A stretch of 64,000 nt of DNA from Methanolobus sp. (GTDB lineage: Archaea; Halobacteriota; Methanosarcinia; Methanosarcinales; Methanosarcinaceae): NCBI GenBank assembly GCA_029762595.1, contig JARVGJ010000002.1:62001-126000 (forward strand), read 5' to 3'. The stretch's first letter is position 1, and every line of letters begins with the position of its first letter. The position numbers and the translations under genes were made by a program. The notes beneath the pieces were generated by a model. The model saw nothing but the letters and a program-made list of their open reading frames with translations, ran no database searches and was not told where the DNA came from. Shown in pieces: positions 16,560 to 25,695 of this stretch.

Positions 16560-18770
16560 TCAAATGAATAGTGTGAATATTGTATATCCTATAGCTATCA
16601 TTATTGTGGAATGCTTCAGGCCTGACATCACACTTCCCTCTCCCATGGCACCTGCCATAAGCCCTGAGCTGAGTCCCTGGATGATGGCCGCGTGTTTGAA
16701 AAGGCGTGTATAGGAGTCCAGGTCAAAGTTCCCCAGGAAGCCTCCTGCCTGTGAACCAGAGGCTGCCATCTGCTGTCCGGCTTCTGCCATTTCGGACAGG
16801 AATGTTGTGGATATCACGTAGATCACACCAACAAAGACGAGGAATGATATGTAAATGATGACTATATATATCATCATGCTCATGGTACGCTCCCTTTTCA
16901 TGCCCTGTTCTGAAGCTGCATCCCTTGCGGCTACCATAAGCACTTCTCCTATGTCTCCACTTGAATCATTAGCCTTTGTTATAAGTGAAAGGGACCTTGT
17001 GACCACCTGTGTCCTCAGGCGGTTTGCAAATCTAATAAGTGCATCGTTAATCTCAAGTCCCCAGAAGATGTCATGCCAGATCTTTCTTATCTCACGGCTT
17101 AAGGTATCGGTATTAGATTTGGCCATCAGCCTGATGGAATCCCTCAGTGTCATGCCCGTTTCATTGGTACTGGCAAGTTTCTTGAGAAAATCAGGAAAAC
17201 TGTTCTCCAGTTTTTTCTTCCTACTTATCTTTATTTCATGGAATATTGCAAGTGGAACTATTACAATGAACAATGAAAGGACTATCTTATCATCAATAAA
17301 ATCGATCAATGTCATTGGATTGCTTAGCTGATCCATATTCATGAACAACGGTACTAGTACCACAAGCATTGCCATCGGCATGGTTACTACAAGTGTTGCC
17401 AGGGGATTTTTAAGCATAGGGGTAAGAGGGTTTTTCAATACCTTTCTGAATGCAAGTGATTTCTTTGACTTGATAAAACCTTCAAAGTATCCCCTTTCAA
17501 GGACCTTTTCTTCTCTTTCATCAACAAGCTCTCCGTTCTCATCAAATTTCCTTTCAAGTTTTTTAGGGACCTGTGGTATCCCGTGGTCCAGGGTCTGATT
17601 GGTAGGAAGCAGCTTTGGTTCTCCAAGCTCTGTAGGGGTAATTATGCTGATCATCACCACAAACATCAATGAACCCACAGGAAGGACTGCATAGATAATT
17701 GCATAAACCATGGTGGTGGTACCTGATCCCATCACAGCCATCATTACTCCCATTATGATTATAAAAAGAGGTCCGGCTACAAAAGCCGTAACATAGGATT
17801 CAGCCAGCAGTCCCAGTGTCTCCAGGAAACCTTTCTGGTCCACTTCTGCCTTTTGAAGGTATTGCTCCGATTTATCACGGAAATAGTTTGGGATATTACC
17901 GCCGCTGTCAATGACGGTCAACAGGTTGTATATAAGGTCCTGGAACCTGTCAGATGGCGTGGTTTCTGAAGCACTGGAAAGTGCTGTTCTCAGATCATGT
18001 CCGAAATAGTCCATATCCCTTACAATGGAATCAATTTCCTTTGAAACCTCACCATAGGTGTCTTCAGAATTTGCAATAGCCCTGAAGACATCGATTATAT
18101 TCATCCCTCCCTTGCTCAGTGCATACATGAAAGTAACTGCATAGGGAAGCTGCATGTCTATCTTTGCTTTTCTCTCGCTTGCCTGGAAACCCGGATAAAG
18201 CATGAACAGTGAATACACCACCCCTCCCATTCCTAATATAAAAACGATGGTAATGAATAACCCAAAGAATAACTCTTTGAATTGAAGCAGAGTGGCCATT
18301 TGAGGGCTTAATGTGATATTGGTGATCTTATCAGGAAGTCCTATCAGGATGATGACCACATATGTCAGGAACAGGCCTATTAAAGCTCCTGCCACTGCCC
18401 CGATAAGTGAATAGAAGACAGCATTTGATATGTACATCTCATGCGAGAGGGGGATACGAGCCTGATTCATTTGTTTTTGAAGGTTCCTGTAATTGTCCTT
18501 CTTCTCTTTTATCCTGTCACCTATCAGCGCAAAAGGAATCCTCTTCAGGATGTTTATGTATGCAGCTATTTTTTTTGCATAGTGGTCCACATCAAAATCC
18601 TTTTTAGATTTCCAAAGCCTTGATCTCGTTTTTGTATTATTCCCTTCGGTTTTGATTTTATCCAGGTTGGAATTCTCTTGCAGGAAAGCATCTGAAATAG
18701 AATCTTCAGGAGAATTCTCAGTCAGATTACCAGGACTTTCTTTGATATCGTTCACAGTATCACACCACAT
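16560..18770 (-). CDS. Type IV pilus-type membrane platform protein with two T2SSF domains
   Basis: A 736-residue inner-membrane platform protein of the TadC/FlaJ/GspF superfamily. Two F domains are seen, one around residues 200-300 (MYALSKGGMNIIDVFRAI) and one around 540-640 (FPDFLKKLASTNETGMTL), separated and flanked by long hydrophobic segments. Such proteins turn ATP hydrolysis by the partner ATPase into pilin or archaellin assembly. Its ATG lies one base after the ATPase stop codon. The first 60 residues are charged and probably cytoplasmic. No pilin, prepilin peptidase or archaellum genes are adjacent, so it is not called FlaJ. Confidence 0.85.
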   Translation of the reverse strand: MWCDTVNDIKESPGNLTENSPEDSISDAFLQENSNLDKIKTEGNNTKTRSRLWKSKKDFDVDHYAKKIAAYINILKRIPFALIGDRIKEKKDNYRNLQKQMNQARIPLSHEMYISNAVFYSLIGAVAGALIGLFLTYVVIILIGLPDKITNITLSPQMATLLQFKELFFGLFITIVFILGMGGVVYSLFMLYPGFQASERKAKIDMQLPYAVTFMYALSKGGMNIIDVFRAIANSEDTYGEVSKEIDSIVRDMDYFGHDLRTALSSASETTPSDRFQDLIYNLLTVIDSGGNIPNYFRDKSEQYLQKAEVDQKGFLETLGLLAESYVTAFVAGPLFIIIMGVMMAVMGSGTTTMVYAIIYAVLPVGSLMFVVMISIITPTELGEPKLLPTNQTLDHGIPQVPKKLERKFDENGELVDEREEKVLERGYFEGFIKSKKSLAFRKVLKNPLTPMLKNPLATLVVTMPMAMLVVLVPLFMNMDQLSNPMTLIDFIDDKIVLSLFIVIVPLAIFHEIKISRKKKLENSFPDFLKKLASTNETGMTLRDSIRLMAKSNTDTLSREIRKIWHDIFWGLEINDALIRFANRLRTQVVTRSLSLITKANDSSGDIGEVLMVAARDAASEQGMKRERTMSMMIYIVIIYISFLVFVGVIYVISTTFLSEMAEAGQQMAASGSQAGGFLGNFDLDSYTRLFKHAAIIQGLSSGLMAGAMGEGSVMSGLKHSTIMIAIGYTIFTLFI

Positions 18771-18771
18771 C

Positions 18772-20955
18772 TTATGCCAGTTGCAGTTTCCTCAGGACCT
18801 TTTCCGGTGTTGACTGGTAGGCATTGATTATATCGGATATTTCCTGGAAGTCGTTGATATTGGTGTTTACCATGTGTTCAAGGATCTTCTGGCGATAATA
18901 TAGCTCCTGGTCTATCTTGCCCTGGCCCCACCCACGTCGCATCTTTATGTCAAAAAGAGCCTTTGATTCACCTGTGCGGATGAACATGTCTGATTCGGAA
19001 TCCCATACAAAGATATCATTGGTTCTTATATTCCTTGTATTGGGGTCAATATCAATTATCTCTACGAGTTTGATATTTCTCCTGACACGTTTTCCCTTGG
19101 TATATGTCTGGGACTGTATGCTCATAATATCAAGTGCCTGGATCATTGTACGCGGTACACTGATAGGAGGATTCTCAAGCCTGTGAATTGCCGATGCCAC
19201 GGAGTCTGCGTGCATGGTGGAGAATGTAGTATGGCCTGTTGACATTGCCTGGAAAAGTGTGAGAGCTTCCTTGCCCCTGACCTCACCAACCAGCAGATAT
19301 TCAGGTCGTTGTCTCAGTGCAGCTTTAAGCAGGTCATACATATCGACAGCTCCTCTCTCATCTGCAGTGAACGAATCTCGTGTGACACTGGGTATCCAGT
19401 TAGGATGTGGCAGTTTTAGTTCCCTTGTATCTTCAAGTGTGATGACCTTGGCCTTTTCAGGGATGAAAAGTGAAACTGCATTAAGTGAGGATGTCTTACC
19501 GGAAGCCGTACCTCCGGCATATATCAAACTCTTGTTGTTCTCAATGCACAACCACAGGTATGCCATTGATTCAGATGAGAAGGTTCCCCATTTGATAAGG
19601 TCCACAGGGGTGATGGGTGTGTCACTGAACTTACGTATGGTGAATGTACTGCCGTGGGCTGTCACACTTGTGCCAAGTGTCATCTGTATCCTTGAGCCGT
19701 CAGGCATTGTTGCATCAATCATCGGTTCTGCAACCGATATATGTTTCCCGCTCCTTTGTGCCATCTGTATGATGAAAGAGTTCAGCTCGTCTTCCTTGTA
19801 TACAACGTTGGTGGCAATGTTCTGATGTGCCCTGTGGTAGAGAAAAATAGGAACGTTATGGCCATTGCCGGATACATCCTCTATGGAATCGTCTTTCATC
19901 AGAGCATCTATCTTTCCAAACCTGACAAAATCCCTCTTTATGTAATATGCTATCTTTTCAAGCATTGAAGGTGTTATCTCTATTGTATAGTCTTGTATTA
20001 TTGACCTGATCTTTGAGTCAAGGACAGCTTCTCGATCATCGTTTTCCTCATCAATCTCTTCTACAAGAAGTACGTCACGTAATCTATCCATTATCTCAAG
20101 AAGGAAGGTATTTTCAAACTCTGTCAGTTCCGGTTCGACGATGTAGTAAAGATAATTGTTTTTGTCTTCGTTGTATAATATTACGATAAAAGCATAAGGC
20201 TCATTGACCCAATAACGTTCCACTTCCTGATAGCCATCCACACCTTTAAATTCTGTTATCGTGCCATGTATCTCTGGATCATAAGGTTCCATCTCAATAT
20301 CGGTTTGTTTGAAAAGCCTTTTTATCTTTCCAAACATGCTTATTTTCTCTTCTTTCATTCCACAGGTTCCGATCTCACTTTCTTCGGTACTCTCGTTCAT
20401 CTTTTCTTTTTCAACTGTATCTGTGTCCTCTTCCTTTTCTGGCAGGGGTGGAATTTCCTTCTCATCATTAAGAGGAAGATCAGCTTCACCGATCAGGTCT
20501 TCTATTGTTTCTGTGGTGGAACTGTCTTCCTTTTCCAAACCTTTCTCTTTTTTTTCGTTTTTTTGCGGTCCGAAAATGGGTGATCTTGGGAGCAATATCT
20601 CAATATCGCTCTCATCCTGTGCTATTTCCTGTGAATGATAAGTATTATCAGGGTCTGTTTCATACTTTACTTGATCTTTTCTGTTCAGGATCTGTGCAAA
20701 GTCCTTCTCAAATTTGTCTTCTCCCTCTTTAATTCTGGATATCTCCCTGAGGATTTCCATGCTCACAGCATCATCGGATGCTTCATTATCATTTAATTCT
20801 TCATCCTGCATACCATCATCCTTTTCCGCGCTTTTTTGTACCGATGAGTCCTTACCCTTTAGCAATCCGGTATTTGATTCCCATTTTTTATCTTCGTTTT
20901 TATTGGTATTTTGAAGATAATTCTCATCAGGAGTCTCTAATTGGGCATCGGTCAT
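18772..20955 (-). CDS. Type II/IV secretion system ATPase (GspE/VirB11/FlaI-like)
   Basis: A 727-residue cytoplasmic ATPase powering the adjacent platform protein. The C-terminal two thirds hold the motor: Walker A YAGGTASGKTSSLNAV near residue 480, Asp box ITLEDTRELKLPHPNW, Walker B EYLLVGEVRGKEAL, and the His box STGHTTFSTMHADS. The first about 220 residues are low-complexity and strongly acidic, with runs of Asp, Glu and Lys, and are not part of the family core. GGGTGA precedes the ATG. A TATA-like tract near 21030-21050 is its likely promoter. The operon continues into the platform gene with one intervening base. Confidence 0.9.
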   Translation of the reverse strand: MTDAQLETPDENYLQNTNKNEDKKWESNTGLLKGKDSSVQKSAEKDDGMQDEELNDNEASDDAVSMEILREISRIKEGEDKFEKDFAQILNRKDQVKYETDPDNTYHSQEIAQDESDIEILLPRSPIFGPQKNEKKEKGLEKEDSSTTETIEDLIGEADLPLNDEKEIPPLPEKEEDTDTVEKEKMNESTEESEIGTCGMKEEKISMFGKIKRLFKQTDIEMEPYDPEIHGTITEFKGVDGYQEVERYWVNEPYAFIVILYNEDKNNYLYYIVEPELTEFENTFLLEIMDRLRDVLLVEEIDEENDDREAVLDSKIRSIIQDYTIEITPSMLEKIAYYIKRDFVRFGKIDALMKDDSIEDVSGNGHNVPIFLYHRAHQNIATNVVYKEDELNSFIIQMAQRSGKHISVAEPMIDATMPDGSRIQMTLGTSVTAHGSTFTIRKFSDTPITPVDLIKWGTFSSESMAYLWLCIENNKSLIYAGGTASGKTSSLNAVSLFIPEKAKVITLEDTRELKLPHPNWIPSVTRDSFTADERGAVDMYDLLKAALRQRPEYLLVGEVRGKEALTLFQAMSTGHTTFSTMHADSVASAIHRLENPPISVPRTMIQALDIMSIQSQTYTKGKRVRRNIKLVEIIDIDPNTRNIRTNDIFVWDSESDMFIRTGESKALFDIKMRRGWGQGKIDQELYYRQKILEHMVNTNINDFQEISDIINAYQSTPEKVLRKLQLA

Positions 20956-21310
20956 TTTTTCACCCTTTGATGCATAACCTCGTGTGTCATGAGATGTTAA
21001 GAGCTGGGATATATTAAGTTTTTATTATAAATATAAATATAATACTTATTAAAGCTATTGTATCATTGTACGAATAAACATTTTGTTCAAAGACTGAAAA
21101 TAGCTTTTTTTGTCTGTCAACATTATTGATTGCTTTAAAATTACTAATTACTTTACAAACTGTTTCACTAATTATTTTGTTAATTACTTTGTTAATTGCT
21201 GTATTGAACTTTGTATGTTCAAATGTATATACACAATGTACACAAAATACTTTATAATACTACAAATATACTCATAATTTTAACAACCATGTACAAATAT
21301 CTGCTATAAT
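20956..21310. other. AT-rich divergent promoter region
   Basis: A 355-bp gene-free stretch between the minus-strand pilus operon and the plus-strand UbiA-like gene. It is extremely AT-rich. On the minus strand a TATA-like tract lies near 21030-21050 for the pilus genes. Around 21139-21203 the sequence repeats variants of AATTACTTTGTTAATT, including two nearly identical 12-bp tandem units at about 21176-21199. No gene is supported. Confidence 0.5.
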
Positions 21311-22219
21311 ATGGTTGAAAATATATACAAATTTTATTCATTGACTGTCATCAGTAATCAGCTCACAAAACTCACTAATTTGTTCTGGAAAGAAATGGTT
21401 TTTGGGGGTCATCTTTTTGCAATGGGTTCTGTAGCGGTAATCCTGGTATGTGCAACACTTTTCAGGTTACAAGTAGGATTGGATATACTGTTCTGTTCTT
21501 ATCTTCTCTTCTATGCGATATATTTGTATGACTATTCACAGGGTGTATCAGCAGATGAGCTGACAAACAGCAGTCGTGCCCGTTATCTCCGCTCTAAGCA
21601 TAAGGCCATGTGCACAGTGCTAATCACATCTCTACTGCTTGTTGCATTGCTGTTTTTATTTGCAAACATTGTTACAACTTTTATTGCTGTTTGTATTCTG
21701 TTACTTGGACTGCTTTATGGCAATTATTTTAAAAAAGTTACAAAAAGAATACCTGCGTTTAAGAATTTTTTTGTATCTTTTGTCTGGTCTTTTATGGTAC
21801 TGTTCGTCTTTATTTACTATTCACTCCCTATCACTTATAGTGCTTTGATGCTTTCAATGTTCATTTTCATAAGAATGATGAACATCCAGATACTTTTTGA
21901 TGTAAGGGATGCTGAGGGAGATCGCAAAGATGGTCTCTTGACAATTCCGGCCTTATTCTCCGAGAGGCACTATCCTTTGATCTTAAGATCTGTAAATTAC
22001 TTATCGATTCTTTTTGTTACTGTTTGTGTTTTCCTTGATTTGCTTCCCTTGTTAACCCTTGCTTTTATTCCCATGTTCTATTATGCAGCCGGATATATCA
22101 ACAATGTTGTAAAAAGCAAAAAGAAATCATCTTCGTATGTATTTGCAGCATGCGAACCTATCATGTGGTCTGTGCTCATCTTTTCAGGAAGGTACATCAC
22201 AATGCTGGGTATACTATGA
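21311..22219 (+). CDS. UbiA-superfamily prenyltransferase-like membrane protein
   Basis: A 302-residue protein with about eight hydrophobic segments. Two acidic motifs in the right places suggest the UbiA superfamily of membrane prenyltransferases: YDYSQGVSADE near residue 75 and DVRDAEGDRKDG near 198, the second matching the classical DxxD metal site followed by IPALFSERHY. UbiA enzymes attach isoprenyl chains to aromatic or glycerol acceptors; the acceptor here is unknown. No clear ribosome site is seen, and an internal ATG at 21395 (MVFGGHLF) is a possible alternative start. The long stretch of AT-rich DNA upstream makes it a single-gene unit. Confidence 0.65.
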   Translation: MVENIYKFYSLTVISNQLTKLTNLFWKEMVFGGHLFAMGSVAVILVCATLFRLQVGLDILFCSYLLFYAIYLYDYSQGVSADELTNSSRARYLRSKHKAMCTVLITSLLLVALLFLFANIVTTFIAVCILLLGLLYGNYFKKVTKRIPAFKNFFVSFVWSFMVLFVFIYYSLPITYSALMLSMFIFIRMMNIQILFDVRDAEGDRKDGLLTIPALFSERHYPLILRSVNYLSILFVTVCVFLDLLPLLTLAFIPMFYYAAGYINNVVKSKKKSSSYVFAACEPIMWSVLIFSGRYITMLGIL

Positions 22220-22354
22220 ATAATGCTTCATCTTTGCTTTAGCTTTACTTAGTCATCTGAAAACCGCATTTAAACAAAAGCATTAAATGTAAAGCTGAAT
22301 ATGTTCTGCTAGACCACAGATAGAAGTAAGCAGGGACTGAAAGAGGAAAATCCG

Positions 22355-23974
22355 ATGCCTATTATAACCTTACCATACGATGACCTTGAAAAATTGACAG
22401 GAACAGACAAAGATACGATTATCAAACGTGTGCCCATGATAGGTGCTGATATCGAGCGTATAGAGGAGGAGTCCATAGATATCGAGTTCTTCCCTGATCG
22501 TCCTGACCTTTACAGCGTTGAAGGTGTTGCGCGGGCAATGCGTGGTTTCCTGGATATTGAAACCGGTTTTTGCGAATACGAGGTCAGGCCCTTTACTGTT
22601 GAGATAACAAAGGATGAGCACATCGATTCCATCCGTCCGGTATTTGGTTGTGCGGTGGTCAGGGGTGTGACTTTCAGTTCCAGTGCCATCAAGAGCCTCA
22701 TGGACCTTCAGGAGTCACTTCACTGGGGTCTTGGACGGGACCGTAAGAAAGTGTCCATAGGTGTGCACGATCTTTCAAGGGTCCGGGCTCCTTTCCGCTA
22801 TATTGCAGCTGATCCGGATTTCAGCTTTGTTCCACTCGACTTCACAGAAGCTATGACTATGCGGGAAATACTGGAGAAGCATCCCAAGGGTACACGTTTT
22901 GCACACATACTTGATGATTTTGAAAAATATCCTCTCATCCTTGATGCAAACGATAATGTGCTCTCGTTCCCGCCTATAATCAACGGCACCCTTACAATGG
23001 TCAGCGAGGAGACAACTGACCTTCTGGTAGATGTCACAGGACTTAGCAATGAGGTGTACACAGCACTTAACATCGTCACCACTGCCCTTGCAGAGCGTGG
23101 CGGCCAGATAGAATATGTGAAGGTCGTAGCAGCCGATGGAAGTGAATCGATCCCTCTTGACCTGGAACCAAGAGTAAAGGTATTGACCAGGGAGGAGGTA
23201 GACGGGCTCATAGGTATGAAGCTGCCAGTTGATGAGATAATAAGGCAGCTCAACAGAATGGGTTTCGGTGCCACAGAACTTGGAGATGGCAGCATCGAGG
23301 TCCTGATCCCACGTTATCGTGCGGATATCCTTGATAATTCCGATATTATAGAAGATGTAGCAGTAGGCTATGGTTTTGATAAGATACCTGCAGTATTCCC
23401 CATGAATGCCACGGTTGGCAGGTCCCACAGACTCTCTGATATAGGTTCAGCCATGCGGGAGATCATGACAGGGCTTGGCTATTTGCAGGTTATGCCCTTT
23501 ACCCTTACAAGTGAGAGAGTGCATTTTGACTGGGTGTGCAGGGAAAGGACAGATGATGTAACATACTTGCTGCACCCAATAAGTGAGGATCAGACCATGG
23601 TCAGGACGACCATAATGCCAAACCTCATGGAAATACTCTCCCTTAACCAGCACAGGGAACTGCCACAACGTATATTCGAGGTTGGTGATGTTGTCATCAA
23701 TGGAAGGAATGGCCTGCACCTGGCAGCAGTCTCCATCAGTCCCCAGGCCAACTTTACAGAGGTAAGGGAACTTGTTGATGCCGTCATGCGTGAGCGTATG
23801 GTTGAATATGAGGTCATTGAGTCAGAAGATCCTGCCTTCATGGAAGGAAGACGTGCCGATATAATCGTGAATGGTACCAAGGTTGGTGTTATGGGCGAAA
23901 TATTCCCTCAGGTTATAGTTAACTTTGGCCTGGGGCAGCCTGTGGTGGGTTTTGAGATCGATCTTCCGGATTGA
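22355..23974 (+). CDS. pheT: Phenylalanine-tRNA ligase beta subunit
   Basis: A 539-residue archaeal/eukaryal-type beta subunit of phenylalanyl-tRNA synthetase. It opens [16 protein letters not shown] and contains the B3/B4 editing region ([31 protein letters not shown]), the B5 domain ([22 protein letters not shown]) and the C-terminal synthetase-like fold ([33 protein letters not shown]). The beta subunit edits mischarged Tyr-tRNA and completes the heterotetramer with PheS, which is not in the window. AGAGG lies about 9 nt before the ATG. Confidence 0.96.
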   Translation: MPIITLPYDDLEKLTGTDKDTIIKRVPMIGADIERIEEESIDIEFFPDRPDLYSVEGVARAMRGFLDIETGFCEYEVRPFTVEITKDEHIDSIRPVFGCAVVRGVTFSSSAIKSLMDLQESLHWGLGRDRKKVSIGVHDLSRVRAPFRYIAADPDFSFVPLDFTEAMTMREILEKHPKGTRFAHILDDFEKYPLILDANDNVLSFPPIINGTLTMVSEETTDLLVDVTGLSNEVYTALNIVTTALAERGGQIEYVKVVAADGSESIPLDLEPRVKVLTREEVDGLIGMKLPVDEIIRQLNRMGFGATELGDGSIEVLIPRYRADILDNSDIIEDVAVGYGFDKIPAVFPMNATVGRSHRLSDIGSAMREIMTGLGYLQVMPFTLTSERVHFDWVCRERTDDVTYLLHPISEDQTMVRTTIMPNLMEILSLNQHRELPQRIFEVGDVVINGRNGLHLAAVSISPQANFTEVRELVDAVMRERMVEYEVIESEDPAFMEGRRADIIVNGTKVGVMGEIFPQVIVNFGLGQPVVGFEIDLPD

Positions 23975-24044
23975 TCATCTTTTAACAGATTTATGTAAAA
24001 AAATAAACGGGTATATAAGAAAAGAATAAACAGATATATAAGAA

Positions 24045-24140
24045 CGGGCCCGCCGCGATTCGAACACGAGTCGATGGGTATCTCCGGACCTTCTGGTCAC
24101 ATCGAAGCCCATCAGGATATCCTGGCTACCCTACAGGCCC
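24045..24140 (-). tRNA. tRNA-Arg(TCG) with a 22-nt intron
   Basis: A full cloverleaf folds on the minus strand. The acceptor GGGCCTG pairs with CGGGCCC, the D arm opens GGGTAGCC, the anticodon stem ATGGG/CCCAT encloses a split loop, and the T arm carries TTCGAAT. The anticodon is TCG (24105-24103). Bases 24101-24080 interrupt the loop between positions 37 and 38, and a bulge-helix-bulge forms: CTTC pairs with GGAG, with 3-nt bulges GAT and ATA at the two splice sites. The discriminator is G and no CCA is encoded. A boxA-like ACTTTAATAAC lies about 34 nt upstream. Confidence 0.88.
24080..24101 (-). other. tRNA-Arg intron (BHB type)
   Basis: A 22-nt intron at the canonical 37/38 position. It contains its own hairpin GACC-AGAA-GGTC, and GGAG near its 3' end pairs with the anticodon-loop bases CTTC to build the motif cut by the archaeal splicing endonuclease. 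Confidence 0.8.
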
Positions 24141-24211
24141 GCAAAGCAACTACTGATTGCTGCATCTGTTATTAAAGTTTTCTATCAGATGCTCTTTTTT
24201 TCACTGAATTA

Positions 24212-24961
24212 TCATAAGATCCCATAGAGCATTCTTATTGCAAGTATCAAGAGGATCACGCCGAACATATTTTGCAATGTCTCTGCTCTTATCCTGCTAT
24301 GCATAAGGTAGGAACCCAGCTGCGCTCCTAAAAATGATGCCAGGACTACAGCGCTTACCATGCTTTTATCAGGTTCCCATGATGATGCATGCGCAATAAA
24401 TCCTGATATGGATGTGAACAGCACTATAAATCCTGAGCTTGCCGCAGCTATTTTAATACTGAATCCGAATATAAGCAGCAAAGGAACGATGAAAGTACCT
24501 CCGCCTATTCCAAGCATGCCGGATAGTGCTCCAATCAACAGTCCTCCGATGACAATGATAAAATACTTTATTTTTCCAGTGATCTTTTTTTCACGATACG
24601 CAATCTTTAACCTGGAAAAGATCATCTCCTCTCCTACAAAGAACATGAGAAGGGCAAATATAACAAGCAGGAGGTCAACAGGCACAATTCTTGTAAAATA
24701 TGCTCCTGCCTGTGCTCCTGTCATCGAAGCAACAATAAAAGGTATCGATATACTGAAATCCACCATCTTCTTCCTTATGTATGTGATGGCGGCAGATCCT
24801 GATGTGATAGTATTCAGAAGAAGGGCGATAGTGACTGAATAGATGAAATCCCCGCTGATCCAGTAGAAGAAAGGCACGTAGAATATGGCCCCTCCAAGAC
24901 CTATCATTGAAAATAGAGCAGATGCACAGAAAACAATAAAAGCAATAACCAGCGTTTCCAT
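24212..24961 (-). CDS. Sulfite/anion exporter, TauE/SafE family
   Basis: A 249-residue membrane protein with about eight hydrophobic segments. The repeated family motif is seen twice, as SMIGLGGAIFYVPFFYW near residue 18 and GMLGIGGGTFIVPLLL near 147. TauE/SafE proteins are thought to export sulfite, sulfoacetate or related anions; no substrate can be named from this sequence. It lies 14 nt after the RCK gene on the same strand and may share its transcript. Confidence 0.85.
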   Translation of the reverse strand: METLVIAFIVFCASALFSMIGLGGAIFYVPFFYWISGDFIYSVTIALLLNTITSGSAAITYIRKKMVDFSISIPFIVASMTGAQAGAYFTRIVPVDLLLVIFALLMFFVGEEMIFSRLKIAYREKKITGKIKYFIIVIGGLLIGALSGMLGIGGGTFIVPLLLIFGFSIKIAAASSGFIVLFTSISGFIAHASSWEPDKSMVSAVVLASFLGAQLGSYLMHSRIRAETLQNMFGVILLILAIRMLYGIL

Positions 24962-24975
24962 TCAGCAGCAATCCA

Positions 24976-25695
24976 TCATATCTTTTTCTCTGTCTCTCTT
25001 TTCACGTACCGTTCCTTGAATTTTGTGATCTCTTCTTTTCCACCTAAAACTGCAATGATGTCTCCTTTCATTATAGTGGTAGATGGCTTTATGTCCGTGA
25101 CGACCCCTCGCTCATTTTTTATTCCTATTATTGTACAGCCTACCTTCTTTTGCAGATCGATATACTCAACTGTTCTGTCTGCAAGCCCATCCTGATCTTT
25201 AACGGTGTATTTCTCGATATCTATTCCCTCATAGAGAGTAATTTCCTCGTCCATCTTCCTGCAGGATATTTCAAGGCAGTGTGAAGTCATTTTAGCAAGC
25301 ATCTGTCCGGCAACGATCGGTAGTGCAGCCACGTAGTTGGCACCGGCCTTGTATATCTTATCTATGGATTTGTAGGAGTTGGCACGGGCGATTATGGTGG
25401 ATTCCGGATTAAGTCCTCGCGTGACAAGCGTTGCAAACATTACATCAGTATCATCATTAAGGGCCACAACAACTGTGGATGCACGGGAAACGCCTGCCTG
25501 CATAAGGACTTCTTCCTCTTTTGCATTCCCGGTCACATGATCATAGTCCGCATCCTCAAAGTTACTGGAGTCGATATCCACCACTGTAAAACTGATACCA
25601 GCATGTTTCAGTGTTTCCACAACCCATTTACCAACATCTCCGCATCCGAGGACCACTATATGTCCGTTCTCATCTATGTTTTTCATTGATTTCAT
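24976..25695 (-). CDS. TrkA-like RCK (NAD-binding) K+ regulatory protein
   Basis: A 239-residue cytosolic protein with an N-terminal RCK/TrkA-N Rossmann domain (VVLGCGDVGKWVVETL, then VVDIDSSNFEDADYDHVTGNA) and a C-terminal TrkA-C domain (GCTIIGIKNERGVVTDIKP, GDIIAVLGG). It lacks membrane helices. It overlaps the 3' end of the K+ channel gene by 26 nt, so the two are almost certainly cotranslated, and it may assemble with the channel's own RCK domains or with a Trk/Ktr transporter elsewhere. It could also be described as TrkA. Confidence 0.87.
   Translation of the reverse strand: MKSMKNIDENGHIVVLGCGDVGKWVVETLKHAGISFTVVDIDSSNFEDADYDHVTGNAKEEEVLMQAGVSRASTVVVALNDDTDVMFATLVTRGLNPESTIIARANSYKSIDKIYKAGANYVAALPIVAGQMLAKMTSHCLEISCRKMDEEITLYEGIDIEKYTVKDQDGLADRTVEYIDLQKKVGCTIIGIKNERGVVTDIKPSTTIMKGDIIAVLGGKEEITKFKERYVKRETEKKI

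Noticed and set aside
16560-20955. Archaellum (FlaI-FlaJ) motor
   Set aside because: The platform has two F domains and no fla accessory genes or archaellins are adjacent, so a general type IV pilus motor is the better call.
22775-23428. 217-codon open frame opposite pheT
   Set aside because: It lies fully antisense to a strongly conserved synthetase, has no ribosome site and no family resemblance. A codon-bias shadow.
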